Shown: positions 1 through 7,939 of the stretch, in pieces
How positions within the stretch are numbered: position 1 is the first letter of the stretch
How the letters are laid out: the number at the start of each line of letters is the position of its first letter
DNA from: GCA-2698665 sp038101125
GTDB taxonomy: Bacteria > Pseudomonadota > Gammaproteobacteria > GCA-002705445 > GCA-002716945
Reading direction: 5' to 3'
DNA: 16,369 bases
NCBI GenBank assembly: GCA_038101125.1
Contig: JAYNVZ010000025.1
Coordinates: 1-16,369 of the forward strand
The notes under the pieces: generated by a model
Databases searched by the model: none
What the model saw: only the letters and a program-made list of their open reading frames with translations
What the model was told of the DNA's origin: nothing
Position numbers and translations under genes: made by a program

Positions 1-24
1 ATCGTGTAGTGGTCTTATATTCAT
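1..24 (-). CDS. groES: Co-chaperonin GroES (Cpn10), first eight codons only
   Basis: The minus strand from 24 down to 1 reads MNIRPLHD, the conserved opening of GroES, whose family typically begins MNIRPLHDRV. GroES caps the GroEL chamber during ATP-driven protein folding in the cytoplasm. The start is supported by GAGGA at 35-31, six bases before the ATG. The rest of the gene lies beyond the window, and groEL would be expected after it. The neighbour fxsA is also found next to groES in other gammaproteobacteria, which agrees with the call. Only eight residues are visible, so identity rests on this short match, the context and the promoter at 76-104. Confidence 0.85.
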
Positions 25-75
25 ATGTAATCCTCATAAGTAAGTTATATTGAGCTCTTTTTACTCCTGATTGTT

Positions 76-104
76 AATATAGCGACCTTTTCTTAAATTT
101 CAAG
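76..104 (-). promoter_or_regulatory. Candidate heat-shock promoter of groES(L)
   Basis: On the minus strand a perfect CTTGAA (104-99) is followed after 14 bases by CGCTATAT (84-77). This matches six of eight positions of the sigma-32 -10 consensus CCCCATNT at an allowed spacing. The same stretch also reads as a sigma-70 promoter, TTGAAA (103-98), 16 bases, TATATT (81-76). It lies between fxsA and groES, about 50 bases before the groES start. Dual heat-shock and housekeeping control fits groESL operons generally. The site is a sequence match only. Confidence 0.55.
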
Positions 105-117
105 TGTAATTAGTGAA

Positions 118-534
118 TTAGTCATCTTCCTTATAATCTACATCGATGACTGATTTTCTACTTTGTTTTTTCGAGCGAGTATCCACAAAGCTGTATTTCT
201 TTATCAAAATAGATCTAAAAGGTCCAATTAAGAGAAAGATTGCTATAAAGTCCGTTAAAAATCCTGGGATTAAAAATAATATACCTGATAAAAAGGTTAT
301 GATACCCGACATAATCTCCTTATCAGGACGTATACCTTGGAGAACTTTATCGCGTACTTGATTCAGCTGAATCACGGCTTGGGTTTTTATTAAGTATATA
401 CCCAAGAATGCTGATAGTATTATTATACTGATAGTATTAAAACTACCTATTATTGACCCTATTTCTACAAATAATACTATTTCAATTATTGGTAGAATTA
501 ATATTGAAAGAACGATGACTTTTTTTATATTCAT
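118..534 (-). CDS. fxsA: FxsA-family inner membrane protein
   Basis: This 138-residue protein is a small integral membrane protein of the FxsA family. In E. coli FxsA is linked to suppressing F-plasmid exclusion of phage T7; its normal cellular role is unclear. Hydrophobic segments at about residues 5-25 and 28-50 are followed by a basic patch, then two more at about 75-95 and 96-110. The GxxxFLIPGFLTD-like stretch near residues 84-96 is typical of the family. The C-terminal tail is charged and cytosolic (KKYSFVDTRSKKQSRK, then acidic). It is slightly shorter than the E. coli protein (about 158). No good ribosome binding site is visible upstream of the ATG. It points away from dsbD and runs toward groES, an arrangement known from other gammaproteobacteria. 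Confidence 0.88.
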   Translation of the reverse strand: MNIKKVIVLSILILPIIEIVLFVEIGSIIGSFNTISIIILSAFLGIYLIKTQAVIQLNQVRDKVLQGIRPDKEIMSGIITFLSGILFLIPGFLTDFIAIFLLIGPFRSILIKKYSFVDTRSKKQSRKSVIDVDYKEDD

Positions 535-636
535 AATATAATCTTAACACTATCATTAATGGACAAAAATTCTATAAAATATAATATATTATGTAGGTAA
601 GGAATAATATACACCTACCAGAGGAATGTTTTAAAT

Positions 637-2367
637 ATGCAAAAGATGCTTTCTATAATCCTATTTATATTTTCTACATCCGCGCTTGCATTAGACCTGC
701 CGGAAAAACGCCAAGAATTTATTTCACCTGATGAGGCATTTAAAATGTCTGTTACTGACCTCAATGATAATCAGATGATGATAAATTGGGAAATTGAAGA
801 AGGTTATTACCTTTATATGGGTATGTTCGAATTCTCAACTGACCAAGACGAAGTACAAATTATAGAGGCTACTATGCCAGATGGCACAAGAAAAGTTGAT
901 GAGTTTTTTGGTGATGTGGACGTTTTTTATCATAAGACCAATGTGAAATTAGTGTTCGATAAAATTGTTGATGGCACCAACCTAATAGTAAAATATCAAG
1001 GTTGTGCTGATGCTGGGCTCTGTTATCCTCCTATAAAAAAAATCATTTCATTGGATGAATATTCTTCTAAAGATAGTTTTTTTTTAAAAACAAGTTCATC
1101 GAATAATCAATATTCAATCACTCAGCAACTAAATGACCAGTCAATAATATTAAATATTTTTTTATTCCTATTAGCAGGACTTTTATTATCTTTTACACCA
1201 TGTGTATTTCCTATGATACCAATACTTACCGGTATAATAGTTGGGCAAGGACCTAATATATCAACTCGTAAATCATTCCTATTATCCTTAACCTATGTAG
1301 TGTCGATGGCAAGTACCTATGCAATTGTTGGGACAATAATTGCATCTTCAGGAATTAATATTCAGGCAAGTCTTCAGAATCCATATATAATTGGAGGATT
1401 TACAGCTCTGTTTATACTTCTTGCTTTATCAATGTTTAACTTTATAACTATACAGATGCCACAGTATCTTCAAAATATTCTAATAAATAAATCTAATACT
1501 AATAAATCTGGCACATATATAGGCGTTGGTGTGATGGGTTCATTGTCTGCATTAATTGTTGGGCCATGTGTAACTGCTCCTCTTATTGGCGCGTTAGTAT
1601 ACATAGCATCTACAAATAACTACATCATCGGGGCAACTGCACTATTTTCACTAGGGATAGGAATGGGACTACCTTTATTAGTTTTAGGTACATCAGCATC
1701 TGAACTGATGAAGAAAATAGGACCCTATTTAGAAATTGTAAATAAAATATTTGGCATTTTATTCTTAGTAGTTGCTGTGTGGTTAGTTGAAAGAATCTTA
1801 GATATTAATACTTCCGCTTTCTTGTGGGCTATATTAGCTCTGTTTGTTAGCTGGATATTTTTTAGATCTAATATAAAAGGAGTGGTTGTTAAATTCGCTC
1901 TGAATATCTCTAGTATATTACTCGTTAGTTATTCTTTATTGCAGTTCTATGGTTTAAGCGTTAACGATGATTTTAACCCTTCTACCAGTTTTATTGAAAA
2001 AGAAAATAAGGTTATTTTTACTAAACTATATAAGACCGATAAAGTATTTCAAAGTATTAATGATGCGAAGAATATTACAATGTTAGATTTATGGGCAGAC
2101 TGGTGTGTAGCATGTAAAGAACTCGATAAGTATACATTCAGTGACGAGAGAGTTTACAGCTTGCTGAATAAAATAAATATAATTAAATTCGATATAACGG
2201 AAAATAACAATGATCATGCTCAATTCTTGAATGATTATAAAATTTATGGTCCGCCTGCATTGATGTTCTTCGATAATGATGGCAAAGAAATTGAATCTGC
2301 AAGAATCGTGGGATTCATAGATGCAGATAAATTTCTAATTACGCTAAATAAACTCAATATAAATTAA
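637..2367 (+). CDS. dsbD: Thiol:disulfide interchange protein DsbD
   Basis: DsbD carries reducing power from cytoplasmic thioredoxin across the inner membrane to periplasmic thiol proteins such as DsbC and cytochrome c maturation factors. The 576 residues show the standard three-part layout. A signal peptide (about 1-18, ending SALA) precedes a periplasmic alpha domain with its redox pair Cys123 and Cys129 (GCADAGLCYPP). The membrane beta domain (about 170-440) has Cys189 in FTPCVFPMIP and Cys311 in GPCVTAPL. The C-terminal thioredoxin-like gamma domain has WCVAC (Cys490, Cys493). All six catalytic cysteines are present, so it should be functional. GAGGA at 621-625 lies 11 bases before the ATG; an in-frame ATG three codons later is a possible alternative. 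It is the first plus-strand gene of the left cluster and is divergent from fxsA. The likely electron donor, trxA, lies 7 kb downstream. Confidence 0.95.
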   Translation: MQKMLSIILFIFSTSALALDLPEKRQEFISPDEAFKMSVTDLNDNQMMINWEIEEGYYLYMGMFEFSTDQDEVQIIEATMPDGTRKVDEFFGDVDVFYHKTNVKLVFDKIVDGTNLIVKYQGCADAGLCYPPIKKIISLDEYSSKDSFFLKTSSSNNQYSITQQLNDQSIILNIFLFLLAGLLLSFTPCVFPMIPILTGIIVGQGPNISTRKSFLLSLTYVVSMASTYAIVGTIIASSGINIQASLQNPYIIGGFTALFILLALSMFNFITIQMPQYLQNILINKSNTNKSGTYIGVGVMGSLSALIVGPCVTAPLIGALVYIASTNNYIIGATALFSLGIGMGLPLLVLGTSASELMKKIGPYLEIVNKIFGILFLVVAVWLVERILDINTSAFLWAILALFVSWIFFRSNIKGVVVKFALNISSILLVSYSLLQFYGLSVNDDFNPSTSFIEKENKVIFTKLYKTDKVFQSINDAKNITMLDLWADWCVACKELDKYTFSDERVYSLLNKINIIKFDITENNNDHAQFLNDYKIYGPPALMFFDNDGKEIESARIVGFIDADKFLITLNKLNIN

Positions 2368-2437
2368 AAAATAATATTTTCTTGTATATTCCTGCAATAT
2401 CTGTTAACTTCTATTAAAATTCAATAAAGGGGAAATT

Positions 2438-2878
2438 TTGACAGATATACTAATAATAAATGGTCCTAATCTTAATTTATTAGGTACAAGGGAGCCTGAA
2501 ATCTATGGTAAAGAGTCATTGTCTGATGTTGAACAATCACTCAAGAAACTATCATTAGAAAATAATATTGAAATCAGTTTTGTTCAGTCTAATGCCGAGC
2601 ATGAAATCATAAACTATATTCAAGGCGCTAAGTTAGAAAAAATTAAATTTATTATAATTAATCCTGGACCTCTTACTCATACGAGCATTGCTCTAAGAGA
2701 TACTTTTTTAAGCGTAGAAATCCCTTTCATTGAGATACACATATCAAATATTCACAAAAGAGAAGAATTTAGAAAAAAATCCTTTTTAAGTGATATTAGT
2801 GATGGGGTTATTGTTGGCTGTGGAACAAATGGCTATAGATATGCACTATTGGAAGCTATAAAGAATATAAAGGAGTAA
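2438..2878 (+). CDS. aroQ: Type II 3-dehydroquinate dehydratase
   Basis: AroQ removes water from 3-dehydroquinate to give 3-dehydroshikimate, the third step of aromatic amino acid synthesis; it is cytosolic and usually dodecameric. The 146-residue protein has the usual length and motifs: NGPNLNLLGTREPEIYG near the N-terminus with Arg18 and the catalytic Tyr23 on the lid loop, QSNAEHE (50-56), INPGPLTHTSIALRD (74-88) with Asn75 and His81, and EIHISNIHKREEFR (99-112) with catalytic His101. The start is TTG at 2438, chosen because AAGGGG at about 2428-2432 is well spaced and the family's conserved LIINGPN follows directly. The gene ends two bases before the accB start, and its last codons contain the accB ribosome binding site. 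The order aroQ-accB-accC is common in gammaproteobacteria. Confidence 0.95.
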   Translation: MTDILIINGPNLNLLGTREPEIYGKESLSDVEQSLKKLSLENNIEISFVQSNAEHEIINYIQGAKLEKIKFIIINPGPLTHTSIALRDTFLSVEIPFIEIHISNIHKREEFRKKSFLSDISDGVIVGCGTNGYRYALLEAIKNIKE

Positions 2879-2880
2879 TC

Positions 2881-3336
2881 ATGGATTTAAGAAAAATTAA
2901 AAAACTCATAGAACTTTTAGAGGAATCGGGTATAGCCGAAATAGAAGTGAAAGAAGGAGAAGAGTCCATAAAGCTCTCAAGAGCATCACAAGTTCAACAA
3001 CCTATTATCAACACACAGACGTATGATGTCCCTCCAGTCAGAGAGTCTGTTGTTCAAACATCTGCAAAACAAGAGGATATAAAACCAGATCCATTAACAG
3101 AAGGAGATACAATAGATTCTCCTATGGTTGGAACATTTTATCGTGCTGCATCCCCTGACTCTAAAGCATTCGTAGAAAAAGGACAAAAGGTTAATAAAGG
3201 TGATACAGTGTGTATACTTGAAGCAATGAAGATGATGAACCAGGTCACAGCTGAGCAAGCTGGAACTATAGTAGAAATACTAGTTGAAGACTCAGAACCG
3301 GTAGAGTTTGGGCAACCACTCTTTATAATTAAATAA
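2881..3336 (+). CDS. accB: Biotin carboxyl carrier protein of acetyl-CoA carboxylase
   Basis: AccB carries the biotin that shuttles CO2 from biotin carboxylase (AccC) to the carboxyltransferase in the first committed step of fatty acid synthesis. The 151-residue protein has the expected parts. The N-terminal helical region (MDLRKIKKLIELLEESGI) likely contacts AccC. A flexible linker rich in Pro, Gln and Ser spans about residues 36-75. The C-terminal biotinyl domain (about 76-151) carries the motif EAMKMMN with the biotinylated Lys117, and the family 'thumb' is seen as SPMVGTFYRAASPDS. AGGAG at 2871-2875, inside the end of aroQ, is ideally placed for the ATG at 2881, suggesting coupled translation. 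accC begins four bases after its stop. Confidence 0.96.
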   Translation: MDLRKIKKLIELLEESGIAEIEVKEGEESIKLSRASQVQQPIINTQTYDVPPVRESVVQTSAKQEDIKPDPLTEGDTIDSPMVGTFYRAASPDSKAFVEKGQKVNKGDTVCILEAMKMMNQVTAEQAGTIVEILVEDSEPVEFGQPLFIIK

Positions 3337-3340
3337 AAAT

Positions 3341-4684
3341 ATGATTCAAAAAGTATTAATTGCCAATAGAGGCGAAATAGCATTACGTATTTTACGTTCC
3401 TGTAAAAAATTAGGAATTAAAACTGTAGCAGTTCATTCTACTGTTGATAGACAATTACCTCATGTCAAGATGGCTGATGAATCGGTTTGTATTGGTTCTC
3501 CAGATCCAAAAAAAAGCTATCTAAATATACCGTCCATAATAAGTGCTGCGGAATTGACTAATGCAGATGCCATACATCCTGGTTATGGTTTTCTTTCTGA
3601 ATCTGCTCAATTTGCTGAAATTGTAGAATCAAACAAATTTATATTTATTGGCCCATCAAGCAAAGTTCTAAAAAAAATGGGAGATAAGATTAAGGCCAAA
3701 ACAGCAATGAAGTCCTTTGGTGTACCATGTATCCCTGGTTATGATGGAGTTTTGCCAGATGATCATAAAAAAGTTTTAAAAGATGCACAGAAAGTTGGCT
3801 TTCCAATAATGCTAAAAGCAATACATGGTGGTGGTGGTAGAGGTATGATGATAATTAACAGCCCACAAGAGTTAGCTAATGGCATGAAAATTACTAAATC
3901 CGAAGCAGAAAATGCATTTAGTAATGGTGATTTATATTTTGAAAAATACTTCGATAAACCAAGGCATATTGAAATCCAGGTATTATGTGATAATTTTGGT
4001 AATGCAGTACACCTCGGAGAGAGAGATTGTTCATTGCAACGAAGAAATCAAAAAGTTATCGAGGAAACCACTGCGGTAAATATACCAAGAGAAAGTATAA
4101 ATAAAATCGGGAAGATCTGTACTGAGGCATGTGTTCAACTAGGCTACACCGGGGCAGGGACATTTGAGTTTCTATACCAAGATGGTTCATTCAGTTTCAT
4201 TGAGATGAATACGAGAATTCAAGTTGAACATCCAGTTAGTGAATTCTTAACAGGTATTGATTTAATATCTGAGCAGATATTAGTTGCATCAGGAGAGAAA
4301 CTAAAAATAAAACAAGAAGAAATTACCTTCAATGGTCACTCAATAGAGTGTAGGATAAACGCTGAAGACCCTGATACATTTATGCCATCCCCTGGCCATA
4401 TCAATCAGTTTCACCCGCCAGGAGGTCCAGGAGTTAGAATTGATTCACACATATATTCTGGGTATGATGTGCCACCTAATTATGATTCATTGATAGCTAA
4501 AATCGTTACGCATGCGGAAGATCGTGAAACAGCTATCAAAAAAATGTTATTTGCTCTAGATGAGACTGTCATAACAGGTATAAAAACAAACATTGATCTA
4601 CATAAAAAACTTTTACAAAGTGATTTTTTTATAGATGGCACTTTCACAATAAATACACTGAATAATTTTATTAAAGAAAATTAG
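3341..4684 (+). CDS. accC: Biotin carboxylase subunit of acetyl-CoA carboxylase
   Basis: AccC uses ATP and bicarbonate to carboxylate the biotin on AccB. The 447 residues match the family length. The N-terminal biotin carboxylase fold begins KVLIANRGEIALRILR, and the ATP-grasp domain has the glycine-rich loop HGGGGRGM (162-169). Further family motifs are HIEIQVL (209-215), GERDCSLQRRNQKVIEE (226-242), the metal-binding Glu276 and Glu288, and EMNTRIQVEHPV (288-299) containing Asn290, Arg292 and Glu296. Arg338 lies in the CRINAEDP motif. All expected catalytic residues are visible. The gene starts four bases after accB with no clear ribosome binding site of its own, so it is probably translated by coupling. 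In Pseudomonas-type genomes prmA and dusB follow accC before fis; here fis follows directly. Confidence 0.97.
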   Translation: MIQKVLIANRGEIALRILRSCKKLGIKTVAVHSTVDRQLPHVKMADESVCIGSPDPKKSYLNIPSIISAAELTNADAIHPGYGFLSESAQFAEIVESNKFIFIGPSSKVLKKMGDKIKAKTAMKSFGVPCIPGYDGVLPDDHKKVLKDAQKVGFPIMLKAIHGGGGRGMMIINSPQELANGMKITKSEAENAFSNGDLYFEKYFDKPRHIEIQVLCDNFGNAVHLGERDCSLQRRNQKVIEETTAVNIPRESINKIGKICTEACVQLGYTGAGTFEFLYQDGSFSFIEMNTRIQVEHPVSEFLTGIDLISEQILVASGEKLKIKQEEITFNGHSIECRINAEDPDTFMPSPGHINQFHPPGGPGVRIDSHIYSGYDVPPNYDSLIAKIVTHAEDRETAIKKMLFALDETVITGIKTNIDLHKKLLQSDFFIDGTFTINTLNNFIKEN

Positions 4685-4740
4685 TAATTATTGCTTTAAT
4701 ACGCTTCATTAAAACTGTAATATAATAAAACGTTTTCCAA

Positions 4741-4761
4741 TTAAAATCAGAGTGATTTTAA
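4741..4761. repeat. Perfect inverted repeat upstream of fis
   Basis: TTAAAATCA, then GAG, then TGATTTTAA: nine paired bases around a three-base centre, in the 105-base gap between accC and fis. It is not followed by a T-run, so it is a poor intrinsic terminator. It could be an operator for a dimeric regulator controlling fis-purHD, or a leader hairpin. It ends 28 bases before the preferred fis ATG. A perfect TATAAT at 4721-4726 lies just upstream, but I see no matching -35 box at good spacing. Confidence 0.6.
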
Positions 4762-4789
4762 CTAGGTGACATGGGGTGTATTTAAAAAA

Positions 4790-5047
4790 ATGAATAAAAC
4801 AAAGAAAGTTGCGACAACTTCTCTTAGCAGAACTATTAAAAATGAGACTTTGACTTATATCAGTAAAATGAATGGTCAAGGAGTCTCAAATTTACATCAT
4901 GTCTTTATATCTGAGGTTGAAAAATCGTTAATTTCAGCAGTTTTGAATCATTTAGGTGGAAATGTGACGAAAACTGCTAGCTATTTAGGAATTAATAGGG
5001 GTACTCTCATAAAAAGAATAAAAGATTATGGTTTAGCATATAAATGA
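4790..5047 (+). CDS. fis: DNA-binding protein Fis
   Basis: Fis is a homodimeric nucleoid-associated protein that bends DNA and tunes rRNA, tRNA and many other promoters. The preferred ATG at 4790 gives 85 residues. The body aligns with E. coli Fis: MNGQGVSNLHHVFISEVEKSLI corresponds to the dimerisation helices, and the C-terminal helix-turn-helix reads GGNVTKTASYLGINRGTLIKRIKDYGL, with the diagnostic GINRGTL. The N-terminal arm, a mobile beta-hairpin in E. coli, is about a dozen residues shorter here. A longer start, GTG at 4766, adds eight residues (MTWGVFKK) that do not look like Fis and has no ribosome binding site. GGGG at 4773-4776 favours the ATG, though spacing is long. The stop overlaps the purH start as ATGA, implying translational coupling with purine synthesis. 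Confidence 0.9.
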   Translation: MNKTKKVATTSLSRTIKNETLTYISKMNGQGVSNLHHVFISEVEKSLISAVLNHLGGNVTKTASYLGINRGTLIKRIKDYGLAYK

Positions 5048-6598
5048 AGAATGAAAAACAAAGGTTTGCCATACTAAGTGTCTCAGATAAAAAAAATATT
5101 GATAAGTTTGCACGTGAACTCATTAAGAATAAATATATTATTTTGTCAACAGGAGGTACGGCTAAGTTTCTAACATCAAAAAATATCAAAAATATATCCA
5201 TATCTGATTTTACAAAGTTTGAAGAAATTCTTGACGGAAGAGTAAAGACTTTACATCCAAAAATACATGCTGGAATCTTAGCAAAGAACCAATCATCCTT
5301 AAAAAATTTAAAAGACAAAACATATAAATTGATTGATATCGTGGCTGTTAATTTATATCCATTTGAAGAAGCGGTTTCTAGAAAAAGCTGTACATTTGAA
5401 AATGCAATTGAAAATATTGATATAGGCGGCCCTACAATGCTAAGAGCAGCAGCAAAGAATCACCAAAGAGTAACTGTAGTCACAGATCCTAATGATTATA
5501 GTAAGATAATTGATGAACTAGAAATTAATGGCAAAACAAGTTCATCTACTAGATTAGAATTAGCAAAAAAGGTATTCGAAAAAATATCTCAATATGATGC
5601 AATGATATTCGATTATTTAAATCATCAAACTCAGTCGCCAACTTTATTTTCAGATGAGCTAATTATCAAATTGAGTAAAAAGAATGAATTGAGATATGGA
5701 GAGAATCCTCATCAAAAAGCAGCAATATATGACATTAAAAATTCATTGATGTCAGGGTTTGACTATAAACAATTGGCTGGTAAAGAATTATCTTATAATA
5801 ATCTAGTTGATACAGAAAGCGCTTTATCATGTGTAAAACAATTTAAAAAACCATCATGTGTCATTGTCAAGCATGCTAACCCTTGTGGTGTTGCTGAAAC
5901 TGATAAATTGTCAAAATCATATGACTTTGCATACAAAACTGACCCAACTTCAGCTTTTGGAGGGATAATAGCATTCAATAAAAAAGTAGATTCTAAACTA
6001 GTAAAAAAAATAATCTCTCAGCAGTTTGTTGAAGTCATAGCTGCGCCAGCCTTTGATAAAGAATGCATAGATATAATAAAGATAAAACCAAATATTAGAT
6101 TATTGCTCATTAATAACTTCAATGTTAAAAAGAAAGAGATTGAAATAAAATCATTGAAAAATAAAATTCTGATTCAAGAGTCAGACTCCATTAACATAAC
6201 AGAAAAAGATTTAAAAAAAGTTACCATAAAAAAACCAACAAAAACCCAGATCGCTGATCTCTTATTTGCTTTTAAAGTGTCTAGATATGTTAAATCTAAT
6301 TCAATTGTATTTGCAAAAAATGGAAGAACACTAGGTATAGGAGCGGGACAAATGAGTAGGATTGACTCTACTAATATCGCAAAAACTAAAGCTAAAAACC
6401 ATGGTATATCCCTAAAAGGATGTGTTATGGCTTCGGAAGCTTTTTTTCCATTTAGGGATAATGTTGACCTTGCAAAAAAAATTGGNNNNNNNNNNAATTC
6501 AACCAGGCGGCTCAATTAGCGACAAGGATATAATAGATGTTGCGAATAAACATAAAATGTCTATGGTATTAAGCGGCATAAGAGTCTTCAAGCATTAA
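5044..6598 (+). CDS. purH: Bifunctional AICAR transformylase / IMP cyclohydrolase, interrupted by an assembly gap
   Basis: PurH performs the last two steps of de novo purine synthesis: formylation of AICAR with 10-formyl-tetrahydrofolate, then ring closure to IMP. The N-terminal cyclohydrolase domain (about 1-195) shows STGGTAKFL, DGRVKTLHPKIHAGIL and GGPTMLRAAAKN. The transformylase domain carries LRYGENPHQ (216-223), VKHANPCG (275-282, with catalytic Lys276 and His277), TSAFGGIIAFN and LGIGAGQMSR. Ten Ns at 6486-6495 break the frame near the C-terminus. After the gap the expected ending resumes in another frame (IQPGGSI from 6497, ending IRVFKH and TAA at 6596-6598). The frame change is explained by the N run being a placeholder: 12 bases would restore both frame and the family spacing, giving about 518 residues. 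I therefore treat the gene as intact. It overlaps fis by four bases; purD follows after three. Confidence 0.95.
6486..6495. other. Assembly gap (10 Ns) inside purH
   Basis: Ten unresolved bases join two sequence pieces. With exactly ten bases, the purH frames on the two sides do not match. In the family, Gly-Ile-Thr-Ala-Val/Ile-Ile-Gln-Pro-Gly-Gly-Ser spans this point, which needs 12 missing bases here. The run is therefore probably an arbitrary placeholder. Confidence 0.9.
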
Positions 6599-6601
6599 TT
6601 T

Positions 6602-7939
6602 ATGAAAGTACTTGTTATAGGTCAAGGTGGAAGAGAGCATGCTGTGGCATGGAAACTAATGCAATCAAGGAAGGTTGAAAAAGTTTTTGTGTGTCCTGGT
6701 AATGGTGGAACTGCTAAGGAACGAAATATAGAGAACATTAATCTATCATTAGCTGATACATCATCTTTAATAGATTTTGCAAATAGAGAAAATATAGATC
6801 TTACAATTGTTGGTCCTGAAGCGCCACTGGTGGATGGGATTGTTGATGAATTCAATAAACATAATCTCAAGATCTTTGGTCCATCTAAAAAATATGCTCT
6901 GCTAGAGGGATCTAAGGTTTTCTCGAAAGAGTTTATGAAGCACTACGATATACCTACGGCTGATTATCAAATGTTTTCTTCTGGGGATGCAGCTAAAGAA
7001 TTCATAAAAGACAAACAACATCCAATTGTTATTAAAGCTGATGGTTTGGCCGCTGGCAAAGGCGTAGTTGTATCTCAAAGCAAAAATCAATCATTTGAGG
7101 CAATTGATGAACTTCTTACATCCAATCATTCGGATCATATTGTTATAGAGGAATTTCTCAGTGGTCAAGAGTTATCAGCTATTTATGTATGTAATTTTAA
7201 AGGCTGTTCCTATGAAATAGCTCTTCCATGGACAAAAGATTATAAATCAAGAGATGAATATAATTCTGGACCAAATACAGGCGGAATGGGTGCCATTAGC
7301 CACCCTCTTGGGTATGAGCATAAAAACTCTATATTTAAACTTCATATTGATATTGAAAAAATAATGATTAAGACCATAACAGGGATAAATGATTATAATA
7401 AAAACTTTAACAATGGTTATTTAGGCTTTCTATACATTGGGCTCATGATAGATAACCAAAACAATATAAAAGTTCTCGAATACAACTGTCGATTAGGAGA
7501 TCCTGAGACTCAGAATCTAATGTTAACCCTGGAAAACAAAAATATAGATTTATTAGATCTCATAATTAACCAACCTATCAACAGCATTAAAGATATTAAT
7601 CTTGATAAGATAGAAGATGCAGACGCCAGCTTTTGTTGTACTCTGGTGCTAGCAGCAATCGGCTATCCAGGGGAGTATAAGAAAGGTTTTTATATAGATC
7701 ATAGCGATGTTATTGAGAATAATAATCTTAAGATATTCCATGCTGGAACAACTTTGAAAAATAATAAATTTCAATCAACTGGCGGTCGTATATTAACTGT
7801 TAATGCATATTCTGATACGAAAGAGAATGCATTAGCTGCCGCATATGAAAATATTAAAAAGATTAAGATATATGAAGATGAAGATATGAAGATTCAGAAT
7901 CAAGATTTGGTATTTTATAGAGAAGATATTGGAAATTAA
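6602..7939 (+). CDS. purD: Phosphoribosylamine-glycine ligase (GAR synthetase)
   Basis: PurD joins 5-phosphoribosylamine and glycine with ATP, the second step of purine synthesis. The 445-residue protein begins with the family signature MKVLVIGQGGREHAVAWKL. Other signatures are CPGNGGTA (31-38), IVGPEAPLVDGI (69-80), LEGSKVFSKEFM (101-112), the ATP-grasp loop KADGLAAGKGV (145-155), SGPNTGGMGA (222-231) and EYNCRLGDPETQ (293-304), where the metal-binding Glu and Asn lie. The segment before GPNTGGMGA (ALPWTKDYKSRDEYN) differs from the common SQDHKRxxDGD form, so substrate-side loops may be variant. The ATG is three bases after the purH stop, with no strong ribosome binding site, consistent with coupling. 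Its stop codon directly touches the convergent stop of rho, leaving no room for a terminator between them. Confidence 0.95.
   Translation: MKVLVIGQGGREHAVAWKLMQSRKVEKVFVCPGNGGTAKERNIENINLSLADTSSLIDFANRENIDLTIVGPEAPLVDGIVDEFNKHNLKIFGPSKKYALLEGSKVFSKEFMKHYDIPTADYQMFSSGDAAKEFIKDKQHPIVIKADGLAAGKGVVVSQSKNQSFEAIDELLTSNHSDHIVIEEFLSGQELSAIYVCNFKGCSYEIALPWTKDYKSRDEYNSGPNTGGMGAISHPLGYEHKNSIFKLHIDIEKIMIKTITGINDYNKNFNNGYLGFLYIGLMIDNQNNIKVLEYNCRLGDPETQNLMLTLENKNIDLLDLIINQPINSIKDINLDKIEDADASFCCTLVLAAIGYPGEYKKGFYIDHSDVIENNNLKIFHAGTTLKNNKFQSTGGRILTVNAYSDTKENALAAAYENIKKIKIYEDEDMKIQNQDLVFYREDIGN

Noticed and set aside
560..585. TGGACA and TATAAT upstream of dsbD as a promoter
   Set aside because: The boxes are only 14 bases apart, too short for sigma-70, and the area is nearly all A/T, so a TATAAT there is weak evidence.
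581..592. Twelve-base palindrome ATAATATATTAT
   Set aside because: It contains only A and T in an A/T-rich intergenic region and is likely by chance.
2368..2437. Terminator or promoter between dsbD and aroQ
   Set aside because: Only short A/T pairings are present, with no G/C stem plus T-run and no well-spaced -35/-10 pair.
3138..3383. Minus-strand open frame opposite accB/accC
   Set aside because: It is a shadow of the strongly supported accB and accC frames; no family match and no ribosome binding site of note.
4766..4789. GTG start adding eight residues to Fis
   Set aside because: The extra residues are not Fis-like, no ribosome binding site precedes the GTG, and an ATG at 4790 fits better; not excluded.
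6174..6515. Minus-strand open frame across the N gap
   Set aside because: It lies antisense to purH and passes through unresolved bases; the purH reading explains the sequence fully.
6481..6519. Frameshift or pseudogene of purH with a different C-terminus
   Set aside because: The frame change coincides exactly with the N run, and the correct PurH ending resumes after it, so an arbitrary gap length is the simpler explanation.
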